A stretch of DNA of 40,643 bases from a virus. How positions within the stretch are numbered: the stretch's first letter is position 1; each line of letters starts with the position of its first letter. The DNA lies in the IMG/VR virus record IMGVR_UViG_3300037502_002592, positions 1-40,643 of that record. One strand, 5' to 3'. Positions 5,662-11,528 of this stretch are shown piece after piece. The notes beneath the pieces are model-generated. The model saw only the letters and a program-made list of their open reading frames with translations. It was not told the origin of the DNA and did not search any database. Position numbers and translations under genes: made by a program.

Positions 5662-5912
5662 CACCCTCCCTCCTGCTTATCTGTCATGGGAGCTGGGAGA
5701 GCTCGGGTCGCGGCGGCTAGACCTTCGTCAAACGCGGCCCTTGCTACTGCCGAATCCGGGTTTTCGTCGTATCGTGTTGCGCCATGAACTACGGCAGCAA
5801 TAGCAGCGCGGAGGCGTTCGATTTCGGCAGCGGCTTCAAGCTGCATGCTGGATTTCTCGTCTGGCTCCCACAAAGATGCGACGTGGCGCAGTCGCTCCAC
5901 GATGTCTGTCAT
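5661..5912 (-). CDS. Small phage protein (IVERLR/AAAEIERLR type)
   Basis: 83 residues from ATG 5912, preferred over ATG 5924 because GGAG sits six bases before it and it overlaps the upstream stop (TGATG). MTDIVERLRHVASLW and QLEAAAEIERLRAAI are hallmarks of a widespread family of small, helical, tail-to-tail phage proteins of unknown role. The stop overlaps the excisionase start. Confidence 0.75.
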   Translation of the reverse strand: MTDIVERLRHVASLWEPDEKSSMQLEAAAEIERLRAAIAAVVHGATRYDENPDSAVARAAFDEGLAAATRALPAPMTDKQEGG

Positions 5913-6253
5913 CACCGTCTCCATCTCTTGGACTGCTTCACGCCAAAATGCTTGTCCGCCGCACGCCGACCGTGCGCTATAGTTCGCCAGTCGTCAGCGT
6001 TCTTTGTCGTGGCGCAGACGATGCAAAGCGGCATGATGTTTTCGGCCACGTCCTCGCCGCCGTTAGCCACCGGAACCGGGTGATGATCTGCCTGCCATGT
6101 CTTTGGCTTCTTCACGCAGTCGATCCGCCCACCGCAGACATGGCAGACCATGTAGAAGCCTTGCCTGTCCTGCTGCATGTGCCGCTCCAGGCAGAGACGC
6201 CGGCACAAATCGGACGATCCAGACGAGCGCTGTGGTCGAGTGAGCGGGTTCAT
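5912..6253 (-). CDS. HNH nuclease-type protein
   Basis: 113 residues from ATG 6253, which overlaps the previous stop (ATGA). CHVCGG and IVCATTK are the two Cys pairs that hold a zinc; between them WQADHHPVPVANGGED gives the H-H core and ENIMPLCIVC the Asn-containing second part of a beta-beta-alpha-metal fold. HNH proteins in phages can be homing nucleases, packaging partners of terminase or nucleases of other kinds. Here it lies in an early operon far from the terminase, so the role is open. Confidence 0.8.
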   Translation of the reverse strand: MNPLTRPQRSSGSSDLCRRLCLERHMQQDRQGFYMVCHVCGGRIDCVKKPKTWQADHHPVPVANGGEDVAENIMPLCIVCATTKNADDWRTIAHGRRAADKHFGVKQSKRWRR

Positions 6254-6798
6254 GTCGCCGACTCCGGCGGCAGCTTCAGAGCGGCATTCAGCTCGGCGAT
6301 GCGCAGCGCGGGCACCAGAACTTTTGGCGTTTGCCCAGGAATAAACGATTTTATTTCTGGCCAGACGTCTAATAGCCTCGCGACGGTGTTTACCGAATTA
6401 AGGATGCCATCCGCTTGAGCTTTGCACTTGATGCGATTTGCCTGCAGATCTTTTCTGGCATTCGCGAGGCTCATGTGTTTAGACGACAAGGGATGTTCTG
6501 CGGCGTAGATCTTTACTGGTGTGCCTCTTGCAGACGAGTATGGAAATGCGCGCTTTGTATTCATTGAGAGAATGTCGCGAAATCCACCAAATGAAATAGG
6601 AAAGCTGTCCTCCATTGGCAGCCAACCATCGGGGAGGCTAGCCATAAGTCGGCGCTGCTTCGCATCATAGATGTCGTTATATACTTCGTTTGAAAATTCT
6701 ATCCACCGCGTGGATAGATCTTCACGAGGCTTGTCGAACCGATATGCGACCACGGAGCTTGCGATGAGGTTTCTCATGTCGTTGGTGAGCCTCGTCAT
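6250..6798 (-). CDS. Nmad5-like protein (putative nucleotide-modification-associated family)
   Basis: 182 residues. The start MTRLTNDMRNLIASSVVAYRF, then a helical part with VYNDIYDAKQRRLMASLPDGWLP and a VARLLDVWPE segment near the end, resembles by eye the phage family called nucleotide modification associated domain 5. That family is named from genomic context, and its activity is unproven. No methyltransferase or glycosyltransferase motifs occur anywhere nearby. The start overlaps the preceding gene by 4 bp. Codon usage is slightly more AT-rich than its neighbours, which may mean separate transfer. Confidence 0.5.
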   Translation of the reverse strand: MTRLTNDMRNLIASSVVAYRFDKPREDLSTRWIEFSNEVYNDIYDAKQRRLMASLPDGWLPMEDSFPISFGGFRDILSMNTKRAFPYSSARGTPVKIYAAEHPLSSKHMSLANARKDLQANRIKCKAQADGILNSVNTVARLLDVWPEIKSFIPGQTPKVLVPALRIAELNAALKLPPESAT

Positions 6799-7304
6799 AT
6801 CGGAACCTCCGCCATCAATTCGCGCTTACCAGATGCCTGCCTTACAGGAGGCATGATCTCGTCGGGGTCTAATCCAGTCTCGGCTTGGATCGTGTCAGCG
6901 ACTGCATCGAACAGGGCGCACGCGGCCAGATGGGGTAGCGTGTCGAAGTTGATGCTCTTGCTCTCAATCACATGGAACCGCGCGCCGACTACGGATGTGA
7001 AGTGCATCGGATCGGCAGCGGCAAGCTGGGCAGCAACGGCTACGATCGCGCTTTGTGTGTCCATCCCGGCGGTGTCCACGGTGCGGATGTTGGCATAGCC
7101 TGCCTTCGCTTGCAGCCACTTGCGCAGGTGTTCCTCTGACATCGGCTGGAACCGATGCGTCTCCGGCCAGTGCGAATGCGCGGCCTTGATCAGCGCGAAG
7201 TAGCGGCGGTGCTGCGGGACAGAGCGCGGCTTGCTTTTTGGTTTGGCCTTGAGCTCCACGCCGCAGTGTGGGCAGGCTTCCTGCGCTCGGGAGGAAAGGG
7301 TCAT
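6795..7304 (-). CDS. Hypothetical early protein, DUF1367-like layout
   Basis: 169 residues. An N-terminal CPHCGVELKAK half zinc knuckle is followed by RSVPQHRRYFALIKAAHSHW, then HLRKWLQAKAGY, and a C-terminal helix FDAVADTIQAETG. The HRRYFALIKAAHSHWPE pattern recalls DUF1367/NinB-like phage recombination-region proteins, where a similar HRKFFALLNxAFxxW block occurs. The assignment is tentative. It lies in the same operon as the ERF protein. Starts and stops of this and its neighbours overlap by 4 bp. Confidence 0.5.
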   Translation of the reverse strand: MTLSSRAQEACPHCGVELKAKPKSKPRSVPQHRRYFALIKAAHSHWPETHRFQPMSEEHLRKWLQAKAGYANIRTVDTAGMDTQSAIVAVAAQLAAADPMHFTSVVGARFHVIESKSINFDTLPHLAACALFDAVADTIQAETGLDPDEIMPPVRQASGKRELMAEVPI

Positions 7305-7567
7305 GTTGGCGACCTTTCTGGAAACGGCGGCAGATTAACTCGCATCCAGTGCGTGACCGTTCCTGATCCTGGGTCCATGTGGTCATAGTTTTCGATTGCA
7401 GCGATGTCGCCTTCATCAAATCCTTTGTTGTGCGTGCGGGCCAATCCCCACCATCGACGAAACCATTTTGTGCCGCTGTGATGCTGGTGCCCCTCTACAA
7501 TGACAAACACCAACCCAGGGCGCTCGCCTGGAGCAGGAAGAGTTTCGATTGGTTGCCACTCACTCAT
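7301..7567 (-). CDS. DUF551-like small phage protein
   Basis: 88 residues. The start is placed at ATG 7567 (MSEWQPIETLPAPGE) because that N-terminus is the family signature; a longer frame upstream is out of register with the neighbouring gene. The end VTHWMRVNLPPFPE matches the usual THWMPLPxPP terminus of DUF551. These proteins are common in phage early regions and have no established role. The stop overlaps the next start by 4 bp. Confidence 0.8.
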   Translation of the reverse strand: MSEWQPIETLPAPGERPGLVFVIVEGHQHHSGTKWFRRWWGLARTHNKGFDEGDIAAIENYDHMDPGSGTVTHWMRVNLPPFPERSPT

Positions 7568-7772
7568 GATCCATCCCCAGCACTGCGCAGCCCAGCCGGT
7601 AAGCTGATCGGGCTTGCTTGAATTTCGCCGCGTCCCTTGCATGGTCCATCGCGGCCCGCGCGTAGGGGAGACACATCCGCAGCGCGTCCCTCAGGTGCTC
7701 TCGCTCTTGCGCGTCGAGGCTCATCTGCTCCGCGAGCTCCAACATCCTGTCCGCTGCCGATGCCACTCCCAT
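7560..7772 (-). CDS. Small helical protein
   Basis: 70 residues from ATG 7772, fully helical (RMLELAEQMSLDAQEREHLR, then DALRMCLPYARAAMDHA). No family is recognised. It overlaps the DUF551-like start by 8 bp. It also lies in another frame inside the C-terminal half of 7564..7905, so one of the two may be shorter than drawn. Confidence 0.55.
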   Translation of the reverse strand: MGVASAADRMLELAEQMSLDAQEREHLRDALRMCLPYARAAMDHARDAAKFKQARSAYRLGCAVLGMDHE

Positions 7773-7905
7773 GTGCCCCTCCGTGTGTGCTGACGATCAG
7801 CCGTGCCTGCGTCTCGCTGATGCCGTACCGGACAACCAGATCCTCGTACCCGTAGCCGTGCCGCGCGGCGTCGATGGCAGCGGCAAGAATGGGGTCAGCA
7901 CTCAC
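7564..7905 (-). CDS. Small helix-turn-helix-like protein with long overlapping tail
   Basis: 113 residues, GTG start at 7905 overlapping the upstream stop (GTGA). Residues 1-42 (AAAIDAARHGYGYEDLVVRY, then GISETQARLIVSTHG) read as a small helix-turn-helix. The rest is Gly/Arg/Ala-rich and overlaps the 7560..7772 gene in a different frame for 209 bases, so it may be an untranslated-looking read-through tail or the mark of a frameshift. Confidence 0.5.
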   Translation of the reverse strand: MSADPILAAAIDAARHGYGYEDLVVRYGISETQARLIVSTHGGAHGSGIGSGQDVGARGADEPRRARARAPEGRAADVSPLRAGRDGPCKGRGEIQASPISLPAGLRSAGDGS

Positions 7906-8141
7906 GGCACGTCTCGAGGCCGGTCGCGCGTTTGGTCGTAGAAGGCTTGCCGCTTGACGATCCGGCGGTCGCGGAGACGGGCCAGGATCTCACGCCCGCG
8001 ATCCGTTGACGCCGCGTGCCGGCGAAGGCTGACGTTTTCCAGCCGCTCTAAGGCAAGCAGCTGTTCGAGTTCCTGTGTGCGTTGTGCGAGCGAAGCCACG
8101 TAGGCCGCGTGGCTGAGTTTGCCGCTTCGTGTACGAGGCAT
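7902..8141 (-). CDS. Small basic coiled-coil protein
   Basis: 79 residues from ATG 8141 (MPRTRSGKLSHAAYVASLA); the longer frame upstream lies inside the ERF gene and is ignored. LAQRTQELEQLLALERLENV is a coiled coil and the C-terminus is very basic (RDRRIVKRQAFYDQTRDRPR), so nucleic-acid binding is plausible. It lies directly downstream of the ERF annealing protein and may assist it; this is inference. Confidence 0.6.
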   Translation of the reverse strand: MPRTRSGKLSHAAYVASLAQRTQELEQLLALERLENVSLRRHAASTDRGREILARLRDRRIVKRQAFYDQTRDRPRDVP

Positions 8142-8145
8142 GACG

Positions 8146-8838
8146 CTACTCCGCTGCCTGACCAACGCCAAACGACGACATGCGCGTTTCGTATTCCTCG
8201 TCCAGGGTTTCGGCCCAAGCGCGCGGCAGAGATGACCACTCGTCGGCGTAAAGAGTTCTGACCTGCTGTAGCAGGTCACCGTTTGCAGCTTGCTGGACCT
8301 GTGCGCGAATTTCATTAAATCGCTTCACCGATCCATCGCGCTTCCCCTCTGCCGATGTCTTGCGCGGCTTCCGATCCATCAATGCAACCTGATCGTCCTC
8401 GTTGTCGGCTTGAGGCATGCTGTCGAGATCAAGATCCCCTGTAGGCATCTTGAACATCGCGCGTAGGAATGCCTTTTCGGCGTAAGACTGAGCTGCTTGG
8501 AATGTCTGCGGCCCCGTCACCTGAATGTAGAGCGAGCGGCGCGCCATTGGGTCCGCCCATGTTGCCCCGTCTCTTGTTGCAAGAACGAACGAAAACACCA
8601 GCTTTGCCCACTGGCTTGTTTTGCCGTCCTTCTCAACTCGGACGATCTCACAGGCGTCTTCAAGCGACAGGCAGACAAGCCCAACATCTCCCATCTTTCG
8701 GGTGAGTGCTGCATAGATGTCATCGGTGGAAGCGTAGTTGTAGCCACCGTGGGCGTTGCGCGTGCTTTTCTTTACGCTGTCAACGCTGGTTTTGATCTTG
8801 CAGATTGCATCAACAATTGACGCAGGAATATCAGTCAT
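8146..8838 (-). CDS. erf: ERF-family single-strand annealing protein
   Basis: 230 residues. The ERF core is clear: GGYNYASTDDIYAALTRKMG (res 31-50), GLVCLSLEDACEI, and the signature GPQTFQAAQSYAEKAFLRAM followed by FKMPTGDLDLD. ERF proteins (P22 Erf type) anneal complementary single strands during phage recombination and help circularise incoming DNA. A charged linker with KRKPRKT-like sequence and a C-terminal helical domain (res 165-230) follow. It is expressed from the repressed leftward operon, so it is an early function. It overlaps the upstream gene by 8 bp. Confidence 0.85.
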   Translation of the reverse strand: MTDIPASIVDAICKIKTSVDSVKKSTRNAHGGYNYASTDDIYAALTRKMGDVGLVCLSLEDACEIVRVEKDGKTSQWAKLVFSFVLATRDGATWADPMARRSLYIQVTGPQTFQAAQSYAEKAFLRAMFKMPTGDLDLDSMPQADNEDDQVALMDRKPRKTSAEGKRDGSVKRFNEIRAQVQQAANGDLLQQVRTLYADEWSSLPRAWAETLDEEYETRMSSFGVGQAAE

Positions 8839-9064
8839 TGCAGCACCTTTTGTTTTCGATCACGTCAATCCAAGCGATGATGCGTCTGACAGCTTCTTCA
8901 CCGTCCCCGCCGTGCAGAGCCTTGAGCTTGAGATAGGCCAGACCCACCGTCTGCAACGCGACGGCGCGGGCTTGCTCCGGCATCGCGATTTCCGTCAGGC
9001 CATCCGAGTGCGTGATCCGGGCGCGGCGTGGCCGGAGGGTCGGAAACGTAAGCGTCTCGCTCAT
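8831..9064 (-). CDS. Small hypothetical protein
   Basis: 77 residues from ATG 9064, with a strong CAGGAGG upstream. MSETLTFPTLRPRRARITH is followed by a helical segment ending AVRRIIAWIDVIENKRCCND. No family is recognised. It overlaps ERF by 8 bp, which suggests the two products are made together. Confidence 0.65.
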   Translation of the reverse strand: MSETLTFPTLRPRRARITHSDGLTEIAMPEQARAVALQTVGLAYLKLKALHGGDGEEAVRRIIAWIDVIENKRCCND

Positions 9065-9179
9065 CGCGCACCTCCTGGCTGGCCGTGTTGCCTTCCACGA
9101 TGATCGCCAACGCCGCCCCCGCTGCTATCGCCAGGATGATCGCTGCCGACCCAAGAAGCAGAGCGGACCACTCGATCAC
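8898..9179 (-). CDS. Small membrane protein
   Basis: 93 residues from GTG 9179, chosen because AGGAGAG lies six bases upstream. VIEWSALLLGSAAIILAIAA and GAALAIIVEG make one long transmembrane helix (res 5-31), followed by a charged, Pro-rich tail. The C-terminal 55 codons overlap the next gene in another frame, so the true end is uncertain, but the hydrophobic helix with its own ribosome site is convincing. Confidence 0.5.
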   Translation of the reverse strand: MIEWSALLLGSAAIILAIAAGAALAIIVEGNTASQEVRDERDAYVSDPPATPRPDHALGWPDGNRDAGASPRRRVADGGSGLSQAQGSARRGR

Positions 9180-9270
9180 GGCTACTCTCCTGAAACTGAC
9201 GAACAAGGAACGACGCGAGCGGCTCGCGGCAACGGCAGTTGAGAAGGTCATGTTCGGTGCAGCGCTCCAT
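9061..9270 (-). CDS. Small hypothetical protein overlapping a membrane peptide
   Basis: 69 residues from ATG 9270 with AAAGGCGG upstream; the start overlaps the previous stop and the stop overlaps the next start (ATGA). The N-terminal half (MERCTEHDLLNCRCREPLAS) has three cysteines and a His. The second half is the out-of-frame read of the membrane gene 8898..9179, so only one of the two may be full length. Confidence 0.5.
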   Translation of the reverse strand: MERCTEHDLLNCRCREPLASFLVRQFQESSRDRVVRSASWVGSDHPGDSSGGGVGDHRGRQHGQPGGAR

Positions 9271-9497
9271 CAGGCACCGCCTTTCTTGCGAGCTTCGATC
9301 ATTGCGTCTGCGTACTCGTAGGCACCTTTTGCCAACTCAGACTGATGAATGGTGGCAAGTGCTTGGTTCGATAGAAAACCCTGCAGCGCAGCCGCTGCGA
9401 AGTAGTCGCGGAGTGACATGCCGTCCTGATTGGTCGAATGGCCGTTGTCGGCTGCAGTCGGAAACGCAGGTCCGCCGTCGTCGATCTTGCCGCTCAT
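9270..9497 (-). CDS. GGPAFP/SLRDYFAA-type small phage protein
   Basis: 75 residues from ATG 9497, which overlaps the previous stop. DGGPAFPTAADNGHSTNQDG then MSLRDYFAAAALQGFLS is a pattern seen in many phage and prophage small proteins, followed by AKGAYEYADAMIEARKK. The family is widespread, but its role is not known. Part of the leftward early operon. Confidence 0.75.
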   Translation of the reverse strand: MSGKIDDGGPAFPTAADNGHSTNQDGMSLRDYFAAAALQGFLSNQALATIHQSELAKGAYEYADAMIEARKKGGA

Positions 9498-9769
9498 TGT
9501 GCCGCCTCCCGCCACTGCTGCTGCACGTGGTTGGCTTCGCGGCTGGCAAGGTATTCGCGCTCATCCTCCAGCGCGGCGAGCCACGCCTTTTCGCCGGAGT
9601 TGATGGCTTCGGCCAGCATGTCGGCGCGGTCGTAGTCCATGTAAATCTGGATCGCTTCCGAAGGCGACTTGCCGATGCGAATGTTGAGCCACGCGGCGCC
9701 GTTGAGTCGGCATGCGGACGCCTTCAGCATCTCGCATCCGTGAACTGATATGCTGGTCTGGATCAACAT
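9494..9769 (-). CDS. Small hypothetical protein
   Basis: 91 residues from ATG 9769 with AGGAGGGG upstream. The centre WLNIRIGKSPSEAIQIYMDY looks alpha/beta, and the tail (WLAALEDEREYLASREANHV) is helical. No family is recognised. The stop overlaps the next start by 4 bp. Confidence 0.65.
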   Translation of the reverse strand: MLIQTSISVHGCEMLKASACRLNGAAWLNIRIGKSPSEAIQIYMDYDRADMLAEAINSGEKAWLAALEDEREYLASREANHVQQQWREAAQ

Positions 9770-9787
9770 GTGCCCCTCCTGAATGAT

Positions 9788-9816
9788 CGCCGGGAGATTT
9801 GTTAGACCTCCCGGCG
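9788..9816. other. GC-rich hairpin upstream of the leftward early genes
   Basis: Perfect 9-bp inverted repeat CGCCGGGAG / CTCCCGGCG with an 11-base loop, between the 35-residue membrane peptide gene and the gene at 9769. No T-run follows on either strand, so it is not a standard terminator. It may attenuate or stabilise the leftward early message. Confidence 0.45.
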
Positions 9817-9871
9817 CCCTTGTTCCGGCCGTGCCCCCACGGTCCCGGATCTCGGCAGTACCCCGCGCCGA

Positions 9872-9979
9872 TTACTTTGCGACCGTCAGCGTCCCGAGCA
9901 CCGCGACCACGATGAGCAACACCAGCACGGCGATCACGCCGGCTGCGATGTCGATCAGGTGCACGTTGTCTTTGGGCAT
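9872..9979 (-). CDS. 35-residue membrane peptide, first gene of the leftward early operon
   Basis: ATG 9979 with GGAG upstream. The peptide begins MPKDNVHLIDIAAG and continues VIAVLVLLIVVAVLG, then TLTVAK: one transmembrane helix with a short polar N-terminus. It lies just downstream of the repressed promoter at 10082..10111, so it would be among the first products on induction. Function unknown. Confidence 0.6.
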   Translation of the reverse strand: MPKDNVHLIDIAAGVIAVLVLLIVVAVLGTLTVAK

Positions 9980-10081
9980 GGTCCGGTCTCCAAATCTGTC
10001 ACCGGAGCGACTTGCGGTAGGGCTCGGGAGCTGGCCGCCGCTGTGTCAGGGGGAAGGGCTCGCCGCCCCGGTGTTGAGACC

Positions 10082-10111
10082 TATTAAGGCTGATCCTTAA
10101 TCTCACGTCAA
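10082..10111 (-). promoter_or_regulatory. Leftward early promoter (PL-type)
   Basis: On the minus strand, TTGACG (10106..10111) is followed after 18 bp by TTAATA (10082..10087). One perfect operator covers the spacer and -10, and a second lies just upstream of the -35, so repressor binding would shut it off. Confidence 0.6.
10084..10100. promoter_or_regulatory. Repressor operator OL1
   Basis: Perfect 17-bp dyad TTAAGG-CTGAT-CCTTAA, with an extra A/T pair at the flanks. It lies between the -10 and -35 of the leftward early promoter. Confidence 0.7.
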
Positions 10112-10118
10112 CAAAAAT

Positions 10119-10135
10119 TTAAGGCCCATCCTTAA
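10119..10135. promoter_or_regulatory. Repressor operator OL2
   Basis: Perfect dyad TTAAGG-CCCAT-CCTTAA, with the same 6-5-6 layout as OL1 and 35 bp away centre to centre. It is placed just upstream of the -35 box. Confidence 0.7.
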
Positions 10136-10188
10136 AAAGATGGGCCCTGCGGCAAAATCAACGGTTTAAAGGTTTCCCAGCCTGTGGA

Positions 10189-10803
10189 TTACCGGCGCTG
10201 CTGGGCGCGTTCGCTCATGGTCCCGAGCAGGTGCGTCGTCTTGTCGAGGCGGATGGTCACAGTCTCCCAGTCGCCATTGAGCGGGATCAACTCGACCGTC
10301 CCAGCTCGCGGGCGGTAGCGCCGGAAAAGCACCGAATTATCAGACACGACAAGCACCATGTCGCCGGGGTTGGGTTTCAGGTCGGGATCAATAATCACGC
10401 TGTCGCCGGGCTCGTAGTCTGGCGCGTTCGAGCGATCAGACACTGTGATTTGGAACGAGTGCGGACCGCACGGGAAATGCGTGTGGACCTTGTCGTAGGT
10501 GGCGCTGATCTTGCCGCGTGGATCAAAATTCGGGAGGTCGTCGAAAGGGATTTTGCTCACGAGCCGCCCCTGTAAAAGGCTTGCCCCCCCCGGGGCGTGG
10601 TCGTTCTGTCCTGTAAGTAACCAGTCCACCTTGACGCTAGTCAACTGGGCGATTCGTGCGAGCTTGTCGGCAGCTGGAAAATACCTTCCCCGTTCCCACT
10701 CAGACACAGTCTGCGCTGACACGCGCAACTCGCGCGCCATCTGCGGCCCTGACATCTGCGCTGCTTCCCGTGCCCGGCGCAAGCGCTCGCCAAAGGTTGC
10801 CAT
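10189..10803 (-). CDS. cI: CI-type phage repressor (XRE HTH plus S24-like domain)
   Basis: 204 residues. Residues 4-62 are an XRE helix-turn-helix (GPQMARELRVSAQTVSEWER as helices 2-3). The C-terminal half has the LexA/CI fold markers VSDRSNAPDYEPGDSVIID (Ser125 at the serine position) and GDMVLVVSDNSVLFRRYR, then VELIPLNGDW. The usual catalytic Lys position appears to be Arg161, and no Ala-Gly or Cys-Gly cleavage site is evident in the linker (res 65-100). Autocleavage is therefore doubtful, and induction may need another route. It should bind the four TTAAGG-N5-CCTTAA sites and maintain lysogeny. It is divergent from the Cro-like gene. Confidence 0.9.
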   Translation of the reverse strand: MATFGERLRRAREAAQMSGPQMARELRVSAQTVSEWERGRYFPAADKLARIAQLTSVKVDWLLTGQNDHAPGGASLLQGRLVSKIPFDDLPNFDPRGKISATYDKVHTHFPCGPHSFQITVSDRSNAPDYEPGDSVIIDPDLKPNPGDMVLVVSDNSVLFRRYRPRAGTVELIPLNGDWETVTIRLDKTTHLLGTMSERAQQRR

Positions 10804-10872
10804 TGGTCCTGCCCCTCATCCGGGTAATTCCGGATATGAGCCAAGCGTAATCCACAGTGGTGGAAACCCAAA

Positions 10873-10889
10873 TTAAGGCAGGGCTTGAA
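10873..10889. promoter_or_regulatory. Repressor operator OR1 (one good half-site)
   Basis: TTAAGG-CAGGG-CTTGAA: the left half is perfect and the right half has two differences from CCTTAA. It overlaps the -35 (TTGAAA, 10885..10890) of the rightward early promoter. Confidence 0.55.
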
Positions 10890-10913
10890 AGTTGCATGGA
10901 TCTGCCTTAAGGT
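10885..10913 (+). promoter_or_regulatory. Rightward early promoter (PR-type), apparently leaderless
   Basis: TTGAAA (10885..10890) and TAAGGT (10908..10913) are 17 bp apart. The expected transcription start falls one to three bases before ATG 10922, and no Shine-Dalgarno sequence precedes that ATG. Confidence 0.5.
10894..10910. promoter_or_regulatory. Repressor operator OR2 (one good half-site)
   Basis: GCATGG-ATCTG-CCTTAA: the right half is perfect and the left half is degenerate. It covers the spacer and part of the -10 of the rightward early promoter. The good halves of OR1 and OR2 face each other as TTAAGGCAG ... CTGCCTTAA. Confidence 0.55.
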
Positions 10914-10921
10914 TGGTCCTC

Positions 10922-11182
10922 ATGAAGCCAAGGCAGACCAGAATCGACGCGGGGCTGGTGGCCGTCCTCAAGACGGTCTCTCGCCTGTCCGACCTCTCGG
11001 AGCCGCTCCGTCTGACGGTGCAGACCGTCAGTCAGTGGCGACGGGTTCCTGCTGAGCGCGTGCTCGATGTGGAGCGGATTACGGGCGTTTCCCGTCACGT
11101 CCAGCGCCCTGACATTTACGGCCCGGAGCCGCGCCGCCGCCCTTTGGCTCGCGCCAGAAGGCCTGAGCACGCGGCTGCCTAG
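10922..11182 (+). CDS. cro: Cro/YdaS-type DNA-binding protein
   Basis: 86 residues from ATG 10922. The core PLRLTVQTVSQWRRVPAERV followed by LDVERITGVSRHVQRPDIYG is the Cro/YdaS-antitoxin pattern: a helix-turn-helix with SQW in the recognition helix and the R-x-RPDIY end. It is divergent from the repressor and the first gene of the rightward operon, the place of Cro in lambdoid phages. The tail after residue 70 is Arg/Pro-rich and probably disordered. It should compete for the OR sites. Confidence 0.85.
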   Translation: MKPRQTRIDAGLVAVLKTVSRLSDLSEPLRLTVQTVSQWRRVPAERVLDVERITGVSRHVQRPDIYGPEPRRRPLARARRPEHAAA

Positions 11183-11528
11183 GTTTCCTCCCCGTCGGCC
11201 CTAGCCAGGACCGGCGACCTACGGCGGATCTGTCAGTACCGCCGCTCTCTATCGAGTTCGCCGCGCGTGCGTGGGGCCCCTCCGGAGCTAGGGGCAGTGC
11301 CGGACGCCTGCGCACCGTAAAGCCAACCGGGGCTGCGGCGTTCGTTCTGTAAGCGTTTGAGTATCCGGCTTCCGGCCGGCGGATGGGCTGTGTCGTGAGG
11401 CGCAACCTCGGGCTGTCCCGCAGACAGTTCGGACGAACATCCGTCGACCCGAGGCCGGAATGACTAAGGCCCCGCCGGTGTCCGCCAGCAGGGCCTCGTG
11501 ATTGCGTACCAGCCATTCCAGGTGGCCG
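11183..11528. other. Non-coding stretch between cro and the HNH gene
   Basis: About 345 bases without a convincing gene; frames on both strands look like GC-rich chance ORFs. It holds a hairpin GCCCCT/AGGGGC (11276..11281 with 11290..11295) and a second imperfect GC-rich one near 11467..11495. A 26-codon frame at 11383 has a helix-like LGLSRRQFG segment but no ribosome site. The region may be a leader for antitermination or the scar of a lost early gene. Confidence 0.4.

Noticed and set aside
5912-6253. HNH gene as the packaging partner of terminase
   Set aside because: Packaging-associated HNH genes normally sit beside terL; this one is in the early operon, about 12 kb away and on the other strand.
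11383-11463. 26-codon frame with a helix-like LGLSRRQFG segment after cro
   Set aside because: No ribosome site and too short to judge; possibly a remnant of an HTH gene, but not callable.
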